From an uncultured Lachnospiraceae bacterium (GTDB lineage Bacteria > Bacillota > Clostridia > Lachnospirales > Lachnospiraceae), in NCBI GenBank assembly GCA_910579935.1, contig CAJTVQ010000050.1, forward strand, positions 1 through 29,291: 29,291 nt of DNA, in the 5' to 3' direction. This document shows, piece after piece, positions 15,892 to 23,920 of the stretch (positions within the stretch are counted from its first letter, which is position 1; every line of letters begins with the position of its first letter). The notes beneath the pieces are model-generated. The model was not told where the DNA came from. It searched no databases and saw only the letters and a list, made by a program, of their open reading frames with translations. The translations under genes were made by a program, and so were the position numbers.

Positions 15892-16728
15892 TTAATCCCG
15901 CTTCAGGGAATACAGGATTTCTTCAAAACATACCCCGTCCGTCTGCGGTATCTCCATTTCCACGGATCTGAGTATGCATTTTTTTACAAAATTGGATGCC
16001 TTTTTCACCGAACGGTCAAAAGCGACTCCGTTTACCGCATCCGCAGCTATGACAGATGCAAATACATCACCGGTGCCGGAACGCTCGGTTCCCGCCTTAT
16101 GGGTCCGCAGCAGCTTCGGCTCCTTTCCCTTTTCCATCACATAATTGGCAATGAATTCCCCCTGCGGAATACCGGTAATTACCACTTTGTCGGGTCCCTG
16201 TCCGGCAAGGGTTTCCGCCATTGCCGACAGTTCTTTTTTCTTCCATCCCTTTTCCTTATACGGTGTTCCTGTCAAACGGCAGCATTCGGTCAGATTCGGA
16301 GTGATGATATCCGCATATGCCACAAGACGCTGCATTTCCCTGCACATTTCCTCCGTATAGGTAGCGTATATCCTGCCATGATCCCCCATCACCGGGTCTA
16401 TGATGACTTTCGTCCTGCCGCTCCGGAATTCTTCCACGAAACGGATGACCATCTCTATCTGTTCCTTTGAACCAAGAAACCCCGAAGTGATCCCTTCAAA
16501 CTTCAATCCCAGTTTATGCCACTTATCAGTATAGGAATCCATATGGCGTGTATAATCGTCAAAGAAATAATCCCGGAATCCTGTATGATTGGAAAAAATA
16601 GAGGTTGGCACCGGACAGCACTGAACCCCCATATAAGAAATGATCGGCATGGACACTGTCAGGGAACAGCGTCCAAAACCGGATAAATCATTAATGACTG
16701 CTATTTTTTTCTGATTATTATGAGACAT
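15892..16728 (-). CDS. Pyridoxamine/pyridoxal kinase (ribokinase superfamily)
   Basis: 278 residues. It phosphorylates B6 vitamers with ATP to give PLP or PMP in the salvage pathway. Family blocks: INDLSGFGRCSLTVSMPI at the N-terminus, SGFLGSKEQ, IIDPVMGDHGRIY (metal and phosphate binding), TPNLTECCRLTG, and GTERSGTGDVFASVIAA with the catalytic Asp. Complete. It lies 25 nt downstream of the PocR sensor gene and 25 nt upstream of the radical SAM gene, an evenly spaced operon. A PdxY-type name is likely, but pyridoxine versus pyridoxal preference cannot be read from sequence. Confidence 0.9.
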   Translation of the reverse strand: MSHNNQKKIAVINDLSGFGRCSLTVSMPIISYMGVQCCPVPTSIFSNHTGFRDYFFDDYTRHMDSYTDKWHKLGLKFEGITSGFLGSKEQIEMVIRFVEEFRSGRTKVIIDPVMGDHGRIYATYTEEMCREMQRLVAYADIITPNLTECCRLTGTPYKEKGWKKKELSAMAETLAGQGPDKVVITGIPQGEFIANYVMEKGKEPKLLRTHKAGTERSGTGDVFASVIAADAVNGVAFDRSVKKASNFVKKCILRSVEMEIPQTDGVCFEEILYSLKRD

Positions 16729-16753
16729 TCTTTTCCTGTCTCCTGCCTTTTAT

Positions 16754-17572
16754 TTATTTTCCTGCCTGCTTTTTTTGTTCGCTTTCGTATTTTCCATTCA
16801 GTACTTCTACGGAACGCTTAATCTGCTGTGCCGATTCACTGATTTCTTTATAAATCCCGGCAGACTGGGAAGCCAAATCCCCCATCTGTTTCGCCACTAC
16901 CGCAAAACCTGCGCCTGCAACGCCTGCCCGGGCCGACTCTATGGATGCGTTTAAGGACAGGATGTTCTGTTTCGTGGCAATACCATCCAGTTCCCGTGTT
17001 TTCTGGTAAATCACATCCACTGTTTTGGTAGCGTTCTCCAACTCCGTGTCAAATGTATTCAACCGCCTGTTGTTCCGATATTTCATATACTCCAGATTCA
17101 CCGACCGGTTCATCACATCGGCCAGAAGTCCCGCTGCCGCGCGAATCGCTTTGTCCGTCCGCACCGGTACTTTGTGCAGGGCCCTAATATAGTCATCCGG
17201 ATCAATGCCCAGATTCTCTGCGATCTGCCTGAATTTTTCTTCATCCGGCTCTCTTGTCAGAACCTGACCGCCAATCACGGCTCCCACTTTCTCTCCCTCT
17301 ACCACAATATCCGCGGAGAAATCCACCAGCCCCGCATGGCAAAGATATGTACCCTTACTTTCATAATCACACTGCTGGCACTTTCTCTTTCCCTCCTCGG
17401 TTCCTCTTGTATATTTCATACAAAAATCAGTAAAATTACTCCCTCTTGTAACATAATTTCCCTCTGCATCCACAATAATTACCGCAAGACCCGTAGCATC
17501 CGAAAACTGATCCTGAATGCTCTGCAATTTGTCTAAATCCATAAAATCTTTAATTTTCATTCCATGCACCAT
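16754..17572 (-). CDS. Soluble sensor: PocR ligand-binding domain plus short MCP signalling domain
   Basis: About 270 residues without a membrane helix. The first ~170 are a PocR domain: LDKLQSIQDQFSDATGLAVI, the Cys cluster FCMKYTR...KCQQCDY...LCHAGLVDF, and ADIVVEGEKVGAVIGGQVL. PocR of Salmonella senses propanediol-type ligands. The C-terminal ~75 residues carry the chemoreceptor hairpin tip, NILSLNASIESARAGVAGAGFAVVA, but stop soon after; the long coiled-coil arms and methylation region of real chemoreceptors are absent. Two starts are possible, ATG 17572 or 17560. First gene of the operon with pdxY and radical SAM. Output partners (CheA/CheW) are not in the window. Confidence 0.85.
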   Translation of the reverse strand: MVHGMKIKDFMDLDKLQSIQDQFSDATGLAVIIVDAEGNYVTRGSNFTDFCMKYTRGTEEGKRKCQQCDYESKGTYLCHAGLVDFSADIVVEGEKVGAVIGGQVLTREPDEEKFRQIAENLGIDPDDYIRALHKVPVRTDKAIRAAAGLLADVMNRSVNLEYMKYRNNRRLNTFDTELENATKTVDVIYQKTRELDGIATKQNILSLNASIESARAGVAGAGFAVVAKQMGDLASQSAGIYKEISESAQQIKRSVEVLNGKYESEQKKQAGK

Positions 17573-17750
17573 CCACTTTCTTTATTCCCGTCCTGCTGTT
17601 CCCCTCTTCCGGCACCGCCGGGACAGGCATAACCTTTCTTCTTATTTTCATACATACTACTGCCTTATGTCAAGATTATAATTAGTTTTTCACAAAAAAA
17701 TTATTACAATCTGCAGCAGTTCAGGCGATGCGCCACTTTCCCGGAATGAG

Positions 17751-19292
17751 TCAGCTTATCCGCACAATCCAGCGGGAACCTATCTTCCTTATGGACTGCT
17801 CCGCCGGATAGACCGACATACTCTGGAATTCCGGAGCGGCTTTTATTTCCTCCCATTCACTGACATCCATATATTCTATCTGCCTGCCGAAGAAAATACG
17901 GATAAAATCCTCCCTTGCCCCCGGCGTCATAAGTCCATATTCCATCGCAACCCCGGAAAAATCAAAGAACTTCTCCTCATCCATCCGGTATCCGTTCATG
18001 CTTTCCTGGTCAAAGATACCGACCAGCAGTATAGGGTCGCCTGCCTGATATCCTTCCATGCTCTCCACCCTGACAAGTATCCTGTTTATATAGCCATAAA
18101 CCCTCTCATATGCCATCTGCATACGAAAATACGCTTCATTTGAAACCAGATAATCCCCGTAGCTGGTAAGCAGGATAAGCAGAATTCCGCACAGGGAAAC
18201 CCACTTGGAAAACAGCCGCTCCGATTCGGCAAGCTGTTCGTACAATACCAGAATGGCGGCATAGAAAAAAGCAAACTGGTAAATCATCAGTGTGGAAAAA
18301 TTTGCCTCGGGAGCCATGACATCCACAAAACTCATTCCCAGCGGAAACAGGAATACACACAGAATGGAAAATGCCAGATTTCCTTTGCTTTTGTAAATCT
18401 CCCTTTTCCGTATCAGCAGAATGAATAATATGACCAAGACCACAAATACCGCTATATTGCACACGTGCATAAAACTGCTTTGGAAACTGTAACTTCCGAG
18501 GAAAAAATATTTGGCAATCCGCAGATAAGCTTTTACCATCAGCTTCGGAATCCTAAGCAGGCTGATCTGCCCCATGGTTCCGATTCCGTTCTGTTCCGTC
18601 TGTATGAGATTCGGATAACGTACGATGGCAACGACATAATAAAGGACTGTACTGCAGGCAAGCATAAGCGCATAGGAAAATCCCCGCTTTATTAGCTGCT
18701 TAAATGTATTTTCCACCTTGACGGCATCTATGAGAAGCGCCATCAGCAATACGGAAATCGTAAAGCAGATATGCGACTGATAAATCCCCATGCTGAACAC
18801 CAGCGGGAAAATCCCCCATAAAAATCCAAGACGGCAGCGTCTGGCCAGATAAAAAGATACCGCTGTCAGACATATGCTCAGAGCGCTGAAATCCACCATG
18901 AACATATAGGTCATAATACTGGCAAGGCTTGGAAATGTCATAAATATCATGGGGAATAATACCGCCGAAGTAATACTCCTCAGTTCCAGCCCTTCATAAA
19001 AGAAGCAGAAAGCCACTGCCAGCAAAATGATCGTGATGCTTCCGTTTATCCATGGATTGCTCCAGGTACCTCCTAACGGATGCAGGTAACGGATGAACCA
19101 TCTGCCGAATTCACTGCCGGAACCAAACGCATGATAATTGCCCAAATCATCCCAATTCGGCAGCTTATGCACCAGCATGGCCATATGCGTCAGAAATCCG
19201 AAGAACAATCCGCTCATAAAACATACTTTTATCCTTTGGGGAATTTTCCCCTCTATTTCTTTTATAATATCCATTTTTCCTGCCCCGTTCAT
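17751..19292 (-). CDS. GtrII-like membrane glucosyltransferase
   Basis: About 513 residues with roughly ten to twelve membrane helices, recognised as the glucosyltransferase GtrII family used to add glucose to O-antigen or wall glycans on the outer face of the membrane, probably from polyprenyl-phosphate-glucose. Useful marks: LPNWDDLGNYHAFGSGSEFG with GRWFIRYLHPLGG in the first outer loop, typical acidic residues of the family, FSMGIYQSHICF, and a soluble C-terminal tail of ~100 residues. Start uncertain: a TTG overlapping the DUF5722 stop (19319), ATG 19292 with GAAGG 5 nt before (preferred), or ATG 19274. Tight packing with DUF5722 implies that both act on one surface glycan. Confidence 0.8.
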   Translation of the reverse strand: MNGAGKMDIIKEIEGKIPQRIKVCFMSGLFFGFLTHMAMLVHKLPNWDDLGNYHAFGSGSEFGRWFIRYLHPLGGTWSNPWINGSITIILLAVAFCFFYEGLELRSITSAVLFPMIFMTFPSLASIMTYMFMVDFSALSICLTAVSFYLARRCRLGFLWGIFPLVFSMGIYQSHICFTISVLLMALLIDAVKVENTFKQLIKRGFSYALMLACSTVLYYVVAIVRYPNLIQTEQNGIGTMGQISLLRIPKLMVKAYLRIAKYFFLGSYSFQSSFMHVCNIAVFVVLVILFILLIRKREIYKSKGNLAFSILCVFLFPLGMSFVDVMAPEANFSTLMIYQFAFFYAAILVLYEQLAESERLFSKWVSLCGILLILLTSYGDYLVSNEAYFRMQMAYERVYGYINRILVRVESMEGYQAGDPILLVGIFDQESMNGYRMDEEKFFDFSGVAMEYGLMTPGAREDFIRIFFGRQIEYMDVSEWEEIKAAPEFQSMSVYPAEQSIRKIGSRWIVRIS

Positions 19293-19309
19293 TTGTGCCT
19301 TCGTCCCGG

Positions 19310-21112
19310 TTAAAACCAATCGGTGATGCCTATAATTTCTTTCGCAAAGTCCGTATACTTTTCTTCCTGATCCGTATCCATATATTTATATACCGTATAC
19401 ACATATTTATGCGTACCGTCCATATGGTTAATACCAAGTGCCAGTCCCTGCTCCATTTCCTCTTCCGCATCCGTCTGCCTGGAGAACAGAACCGAATCAA
19501 TATGCGGGTTTTCTTCCACCACTTTATAAGCATAAACGATCGCCGCCGCCTGGAGTTCCTCTCCAAGCAGGGAGGTATATCCCAATTCACTCAGGGTCAC
19601 GGACCGTACTTCCCCGTCTTCAGTCAGGAATTCCTCTTTTTGGAGATAATCCGTCACCACATCAATATTGGCCATGGTGACCATAGGGGTGTCCTCAGAT
19701 TCCGTTACATACGCAGACTCGTTCCATATATAAGGAGAATCCAGCGGAACATTATAAGGATGGATGGCCAGTCCCCAGTCGATGTTGCCTTCTTCCTTAA
19801 TCTGCCGGTTAAATTCGTCCAGGATGTCCTTTGCGGTATAATTCCCCAGACTGCCGGCATTATTGTTCCATTGCTGGTCCAGCGATATGTATACCCTGCC
19901 GGCGCTGTTTACACTTTTAATGCAGTTATAACATACCCTGAAAGCCTTCACATATTCCCGCACATAGGTCTCTAACCCGACATGCTGCATGTAATTCCAC
20001 TCTTTCCGCGCATTGATCTCATTTCCGATGATCCAGTTTGCAATTACTCCCCTGCCGTTCGCCCTTCCGGAATACCGCTCCGCCAAAAAAGAGCTGATCG
20101 CCGCCAGATATTCCATTCCTTCCTTATCTGCTGCATTGAATGCATAATAAGGTGCGTTTCCGATACCGGAGCGGGACAGCGGATGGATCATCTGCGGATA
20201 GGAAGCCGAAACATCATTCAGAATGATCGCGGTAATCTCTATCCCTTTTTCCGTCAGGGTGCTGAATACCATATCATATTCCGCCATCACCTGTCCATTG
20301 AACAAATAACGCTTTCCGTTATAAATATATTCTACCGGTTCGTATGCATCGTCCTCTGCTTCTTCCAGTATCCTTGACATCTGAATATTATATGCGGCAT
20401 GTTTTATGCCCAAATCCTCCAATTCCGGCGACCGGACTTTATCAGGCGCCACCAAAAGCCCTTTTTTGGAAGAAGGGCTGTCTCCGTTTGATTTATAAGA
20501 TGCAATGTCACCCGGATTGGTCACATAACAGGGATGGCTCACCGCCACATATTCATCTCCTGATTTAACGGCGACCACATATTTATAAAGCATTCCGCTT
20601 ATACTGCCGAAATGCCTGGAAAAGCGAAATTCCGCATCTTCTTCCTTGTAGATCCGTCCGATTGGGGACATCTCCCCGTCCAGTCCGTCAGAATAGGCCC
20701 GCATGGCAAACAGGTAATAGTACTTGTCATCACTGTCCGGAATCCCTTCCGTAGAAAACTTCAGCGAAATATTGCTCGTTTTATGATCCACCAGACAGGA
20801 CACGGACTTAACAAAATCCTGATTCCCGTCTTCCTTTACTTCTACAAGCCGCGGACGGTTCTTTATGGATTCGAACACATTGATTCCTGATTCCAGAGAA
20901 TGAAGCAATACCTCATCTCCCGCTATTTCCGCCCCCTCTGCCAGACTTGCTTTATTCCGTTCCAAACGTGCCGCTTCAACCGCCGCTTCCTTACGGTCCG
21001 AAACGATCTTACCCGCAATGCCGCCTGCCGTTATCAATACGATTGCTGCCGCAATCACGGCAATCCGCATGTATTTCTTTTTCTTACTGTTCTCCTGTTC
21101 CCGAAATTCCAT
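19310..21112 (-). CDS. Membrane-anchored DUF5722 protein, glycosidase-like TIM barrel
   Basis: 600 residues. A positively charged N-terminus and one helix (about 16-37) anchor the protein with the rest outside. Residues ~60-210 look like a beta-sandwich; ~215-600 look like a TIM barrel with IANWIIGNEINARKEWNY (Glu 365) and SVTLSELGYTS (Glu 509), spaced and placed like the acid/base and nucleophile Glu of clan GH-A glycosidases. I recognise it as DUF5722, whose substrate is not established. First gene of a two-gene operon with the GtrII-like transferase. The ribosome site before ATG 21112 is only AAGG. Confidence 0.75.
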   Translation of the reverse strand: MEFREQENSKKKKYMRIAVIAAAIVLITAGGIAGKIVSDRKEAAVEAARLERNKASLAEGAEIAGDEVLLHSLESGINVFESIKNRPRLVEVKEDGNQDFVKSVSCLVDHKTSNISLKFSTEGIPDSDDKYYYLFAMRAYSDGLDGEMSPIGRIYKEEDAEFRFSRHFGSISGMLYKYVVAVKSGDEYVAVSHPCYVTNPGDIASYKSNGDSPSSKKGLLVAPDKVRSPELEDLGIKHAAYNIQMSRILEEAEDDAYEPVEYIYNGKRYLFNGQVMAEYDMVFSTLTEKGIEITAIILNDVSASYPQMIHPLSRSGIGNAPYYAFNAADKEGMEYLAAISSFLAERYSGRANGRGVIANWIIGNEINARKEWNYMQHVGLETYVREYVKAFRVCYNCIKSVNSAGRVYISLDQQWNNNAGSLGNYTAKDILDEFNRQIKEEGNIDWGLAIHPYNVPLDSPYIWNESAYVTESEDTPMVTMANIDVVTDYLQKEEFLTEDGEVRSVTLSELGYTSLLGEELQAAAIVYAYKVVEENPHIDSVLFSRQTDAEEEMEQGLALGINHMDGTHKYVYTVYKYMDTDQEEKYTDFAKEIIGITDWF

Positions 21113-21167
21113 TGGTTCTGCCTTATCCGAATTATGTAATAAATCCTGTTTTTACAGTTGCTTTTTT

Positions 21168-21196
21168 ATTATACACACATCCATGGCTTTTCTCAA
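21168..21196 (-). promoter_or_regulatory. Sigma-A promoter of the DUF5722-GtrII operon
   Basis: Minus strand TTGAGA (21191-21196), 17-nt spacer, TATAAT (21168-21173). Leader of about 50 nt. Confidence 0.75.
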
Positions 21197-21339
21197 CCAC
21201 TTTTTCCGAAAAAAAACGGTGTGAATACCGCATTTGTGTGTCCGTTTAGTCTGAATGTCCGGCGGCGGGGGAGGACGCTCCTGCCGGGGGCTGTGTATCG
21301 CAAAATATCAGTTTGGTGGATATAAAAATTCCGTGATAT

Positions 21340-21567
21340 TTAGCCAGTACCCGGCTCCATCCTTTCCGGTTTCTCAGCCTGCCCTGGCGATTCCGGTTCT
21401 GCTGCCTCTTGCCTGACCTGCTCATTTAATTCATCGGAAACTGCCCTTTCTTCCCCAGCGGCATTTTCAATTACAGGTACATGCCTGCTATTGGCAGCAA
21501 ACTTTACACACAGTCCTGAAATTAGAATTCCTGCAATGCTTGAAATAATAATCGTTTTTTTCTTCAT
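21340..21567 (-). CDS. Small secreted or membrane-anchored protein, unknown
   Basis: 75 residues from ATG 21567, which has AAGGA 7 nt before it; the frame is open 22 codons further but without a site. KKK plus a hydrophobic stretch (TIIISSIAGILISGLCVKFAA) make a signal anchor, followed by an acidic Glu/Pro/Gln-rich tail that should be disordered and outside. There is a Cys at residue 20, but the residue before it is Leu, so it is not a proper lipobox. No family recognised. It stands alone between the tRNA-Arg region and the DUF5722 promoter. Confidence 0.55.
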   Translation of the reverse strand: MKKKTIIISSIAGILISGLCVKFAANSRHVPVIENAAGEERAVSDELNEQVRQEAAEPESPGQAEKPERMEPGTG

Positions 21568-21738
21568 TACCAATCCTTCCCTATCGCATGTTAAAATTGC
21601 TTTCCTCAAGATGCACGTCACAATTTGATACAAATATCGCTCAAAGCGGGGCGTACAGATTGGGGAAATGAATGTTCATACACGCTCCGGCATCAAGTAA
21701 ATGTCACTGCAGACAAATATACATCCCATTTCCCTTCC

Positions 21739-21942
21739 TTAAACATTTCCCATAATCGTTTTGTATCTGCCATCTTCTCGGGCACATCCTCCTGAAACAA
21801 ATGGCTCACAGCCGATGTGTTTCAGAAACGCATGGAAGATTTGCACATATGAAAAATATTCGTTAAAACCCCATACCCTGTTTCTGCCCAACACATACAA
21901 AAGAAAAATGGCGAAAATGCCCATTTCACATTTCACAAGCAT
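21739..21942 (-). CDS. Possible 67-residue open frame downstream of tRNA-Arg
   Basis: The frame opens at ATG 21942 after AAAGGCGGGA and reads a hydrophobic N-terminus (MGIFAIFLLYVLGRN) then GFNEYFSYVQIFHAFLKH. It starts 41 nt after the end of tRNA-Arg. The region 21568-21982 (415 nt) has nothing else I can call except a hairpin inside this frame, CTGAAACA / TGTTTCAG enclosing GGCT / AGCC (21793-21826). The frame could be chance. It could also be a coding or structured element that follows tRNA genes. Confidence 0.25.
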   Translation of the reverse strand: MLVKCEMGIFAIFLLYVLGRNRVWGFNEYFSYVQIFHAFLKHIGCEPFVSGGCAREDGRYKTIMGNV

Positions 21943-21982
21943 TCCCGCCTTTCAAAAGCCACGTGCGCAACCGCACAAAAAA

Positions 21983-22056
21983 CGTGCGCTAGAGGATTCG
22001 AACCCCCGACCTTTTGGTCCGTAGCCAAACGCTCTATCCAGCTGAGCTAAGCGCAC
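21983..22056 (-). tRNA. tRNA-Arg (ACG)
   Basis: Complete cloverleaf on the minus strand: acceptor GTGCGCT / AGCGCAC, D-arm GCTCAGCTGGATAGAGC, anticodon stem TTTGG / CCAAA with loop CTACGGA (anticodon ACG), T-arm GGGGG TTCGAAT CCTCT-type. The 3' CCA is not encoded; G is the discriminator base. The anticodon A34 would need deamination to inosine to read CGY/CGA codons. Confidence 0.95.
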
Positions 22057-22105
22057 ATCTGTCGTGAATTCCGTTCCAAAAATCAGAACCACTCACAACA
22101 GTTTA

Positions 22106-22134
22106 ATTCTACACGATTCTTATGGAATTGTCAA
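22106..22134 (-). promoter_or_regulatory. Sigma-A promoter of tRNA-Arg
   Basis: Minus strand TTGACA (22129-22134), 17-nt spacer, TAGAAT (22106-22111), about 43 nt before the mature tRNA end. The remaining stretch up to the trpB2 stop at 22285 holds only short hairpins without T-tracts. Confidence 0.8.
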
Positions 22135-22284
22135 GTCTGTTTTTTATATTTTCAGCCATATTTTGTTACTAATTTACTGATCACAGCTTTCAACTGCCCA
22201 TATAACGCATTTGCACATTAAGAGCCGCCTGCGGCGAGATCAAATGCCCACATAACCTGCTGTATCAGGTCATAAATGCGCCGT

Positions 22285-23670
22285 TTATCCCTCATTTCCC
22301 GGAAACGCCGGAATTCCCGCCAAACCTCTTGCCAAATCATCCTCCGTCGGAATATAATCCGTCATTTCCCCGTCATGGAACTTTCCGTAAGCCACCATAT
22401 CGAAATATCCCGTACCGGTAAGACCGAAAACAATGGTCTTCTCTTCTCCGGTTTCCCTGCACTTTACAGCTTCGTCCATCGCCACTTTTATTGCATGGGA
22501 GCTCTCCGGAGCCGGAAGGATTCCTTCCACCCTTGCAAACTGTTCTGCCGCCCGGAATACCGCAGTCTGTTCCACACTGACCGCCTCGATCAATCCGTCA
22601 TGATACAGCTGGGATACAACGGAACTCATGCCGTGATATCTCAGACCGCCGGCATGGTTGGGCGCCGGCATGAAACCGCTTCCTAATGTGTACATCTTCG
22701 CCAAAGGACACACTTTTCCGGTATCACAGAAATCATATACATATTTCCCTCTCGTCAGGCTGGGACAGGATGCCGGTTCCACCGCAATGATCCTGTAATC
22801 CGCTTCCCCTCTTAGCATCTCGCCCGCAAACGGGGAAATCAGACCGCCCAAATTGGAACCGCCGCCCGCGCATCCGATAATGATATCCGGTTTAATATCA
22901 TATTTTTTAAGAGCCGCTATTGTCTCTTCTCCGATAATCGACTGATGCAGAAGCACCTGTGACAATACGCTGCCAAGTACATAACGATATCCTTCCCTGC
23001 TGGCAGCTGCCTCCACCGCTTCGGAGATCGCACAGCCGAGGCTGCCCGTCGTTCCGGGAAACTCCTCCAGGATCTTCCTTCCCACACTGGTGGTATCCGA
23101 AGGCGAAGGTGTTACCCGTGCGCCGTAAGTACGCATTACTTCCCTGCGGAATGGTTTCTGCTCATAGGATACCTTTACCATATATACATGACAGTCCAAA
23201 TCGAAATACGAGCAGGCCATGGAAAGCGCCGTCCCCCACTGTCCCGCGCCGGTCTCCGTGGTGACCCCTTTCAGCCCCTGCTGCTTGGCATAATAAGCCT
23301 GTGCAATGGCAGAATTCAGTTTATGGCTTCCGCTCGTGTTATTTCCTTCAAATTTATAGTAAATCTTCGCCGGTGTACCTAGTTTCTTTTCCAGACAGTA
23401 AGCCCGCACCAAAGGAGCCGGGCGATACATTTTATAAAAATCCTGAATTTCCTGTGGAATATCAATATAGGCATCCGTATCATTCAGTTCCTGCTTTACC
23501 AGTTCATCGCAGAACACTCCCCTCAGTTCCTCAAACGTCATAGGTTTTAATGTACCGGGATTCAGCAACGGAGCCGGTTTATTTTTCATATCCGCCCGGA
23601 CATTGTACCACTGCTTCGGCATCTCGCTCTCTTCCAGATAAATTTTATATGGTATTTTCTTTTCTGACAT
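22285..23670 (-). CDS. TrpB2-type tryptophan synthase beta chain
   Basis: 461 residues, longer at the N-terminus than classical TrpB, as is normal for the TrpB2 branch. PLP enzyme converting indole plus serine (or phosphoserine) to tryptophan; usually acts without a TrpA partner. Signatures: RPAPLVRAYCLEKKL, YYKFEGNNTSGSHKLNSA with the PLP Lys near 117, ETGAGQWGTALS, GCAGGGSNLGG (phosphate loop), GILPAPESSHAIK. No trp operon genes nearby, again typical. Start choice: ATG 23670 has GGGAG 7 nt upstream; an ATG at 23676 overlaps the stop of a 60-codon upstream frame (ATGA) and would be chosen if the two are translationally coupled. Confidence 0.92.
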   Translation of the reverse strand: MSEKKIPYKIYLEESEMPKQWYNVRADMKNKPAPLLNPGTLKPMTFEELRGVFCDELVKQELNDTDAYIDIPQEIQDFYKMYRPAPLVRAYCLEKKLGTPAKIYYKFEGNNTSGSHKLNSAIAQAYYAKQQGLKGVTTETGAGQWGTALSMACSYFDLDCHVYMVKVSYEQKPFRREVMRTYGARVTPSPSDTTSVGRKILEEFPGTTGSLGCAISEAVEAAASREGYRYVLGSVLSQVLLHQSIIGEETIAALKKYDIKPDIIIGCAGGGSNLGGLISPFAGEMLRGEADYRIIAVEPASCPSLTRGKYVYDFCDTGKVCPLAKMYTLGSGFMPAPNHAGGLRYHGMSSVVSQLYHDGLIEAVSVEQTAVFRAAEQFARVEGILPAPESSHAIKVAMDEAVKCRETGEEKTIVFGLTGTGYFDMVAYGKFHDGEMTDYIPTEDDLARGLAGIPAFPGNEG

Positions 23671-23672
23671 AG

Positions 23673-23855
23673 TCATTCTCCCTTCTTTCCTGCAACTACA
23701 TAAAACGCCTTTAACGCCTCGAAACAGGAGTCGTTAAAATTGTATGCAATATCCGGCGAAAAGTCAATACTTTTCGCCGATACAGCGTGAAAACCGGCTT
23801 TCCGGCTTTCCGTTTGAAACAGTTCAGCTGCCTTCACTGTTACTTCCATTTCCAT
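23673..23855 (-). CDS. Possible 60-residue protein upstream of trpB2
   Basis: Open from ATG 23855 to a TGA that overlaps the first possible ATG of trpB2 in the ATGA arrangement. Reads MEMEVTVKAAELFQTESRKA... with a Ser/Phe-rich middle, no membrane helix, no Trp codons (so not a Trp attenuator peptide). AAGGA lies ~12 nt before the ATG, rather far. The overlap favours a real coupled gene, but the short length and poor site leave it uncertain. No family recognised. Confidence 0.35.
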   Translation of the reverse strand: MEMEVTVKAAELFQTESRKAGFHAVSAKSIDFSPDIAYNFNDSCFEALKAFYVVAGKKGE

Positions 23856-23920
23856 CTGTATAAAATCCTTCCAATACGTCTACACTATCCATATAAAGCA
23901 AAAAAGAAAGGAATTTCATC

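Noticed and set aside
21761..22024. 87-codon plus-strand frame ending inside tRNA-Arg
   Set aside because: It reads antisense through the tRNA (…EDSNPRPFGP is the usual false peptide from tRNA T-arms) and has no ribosome site.
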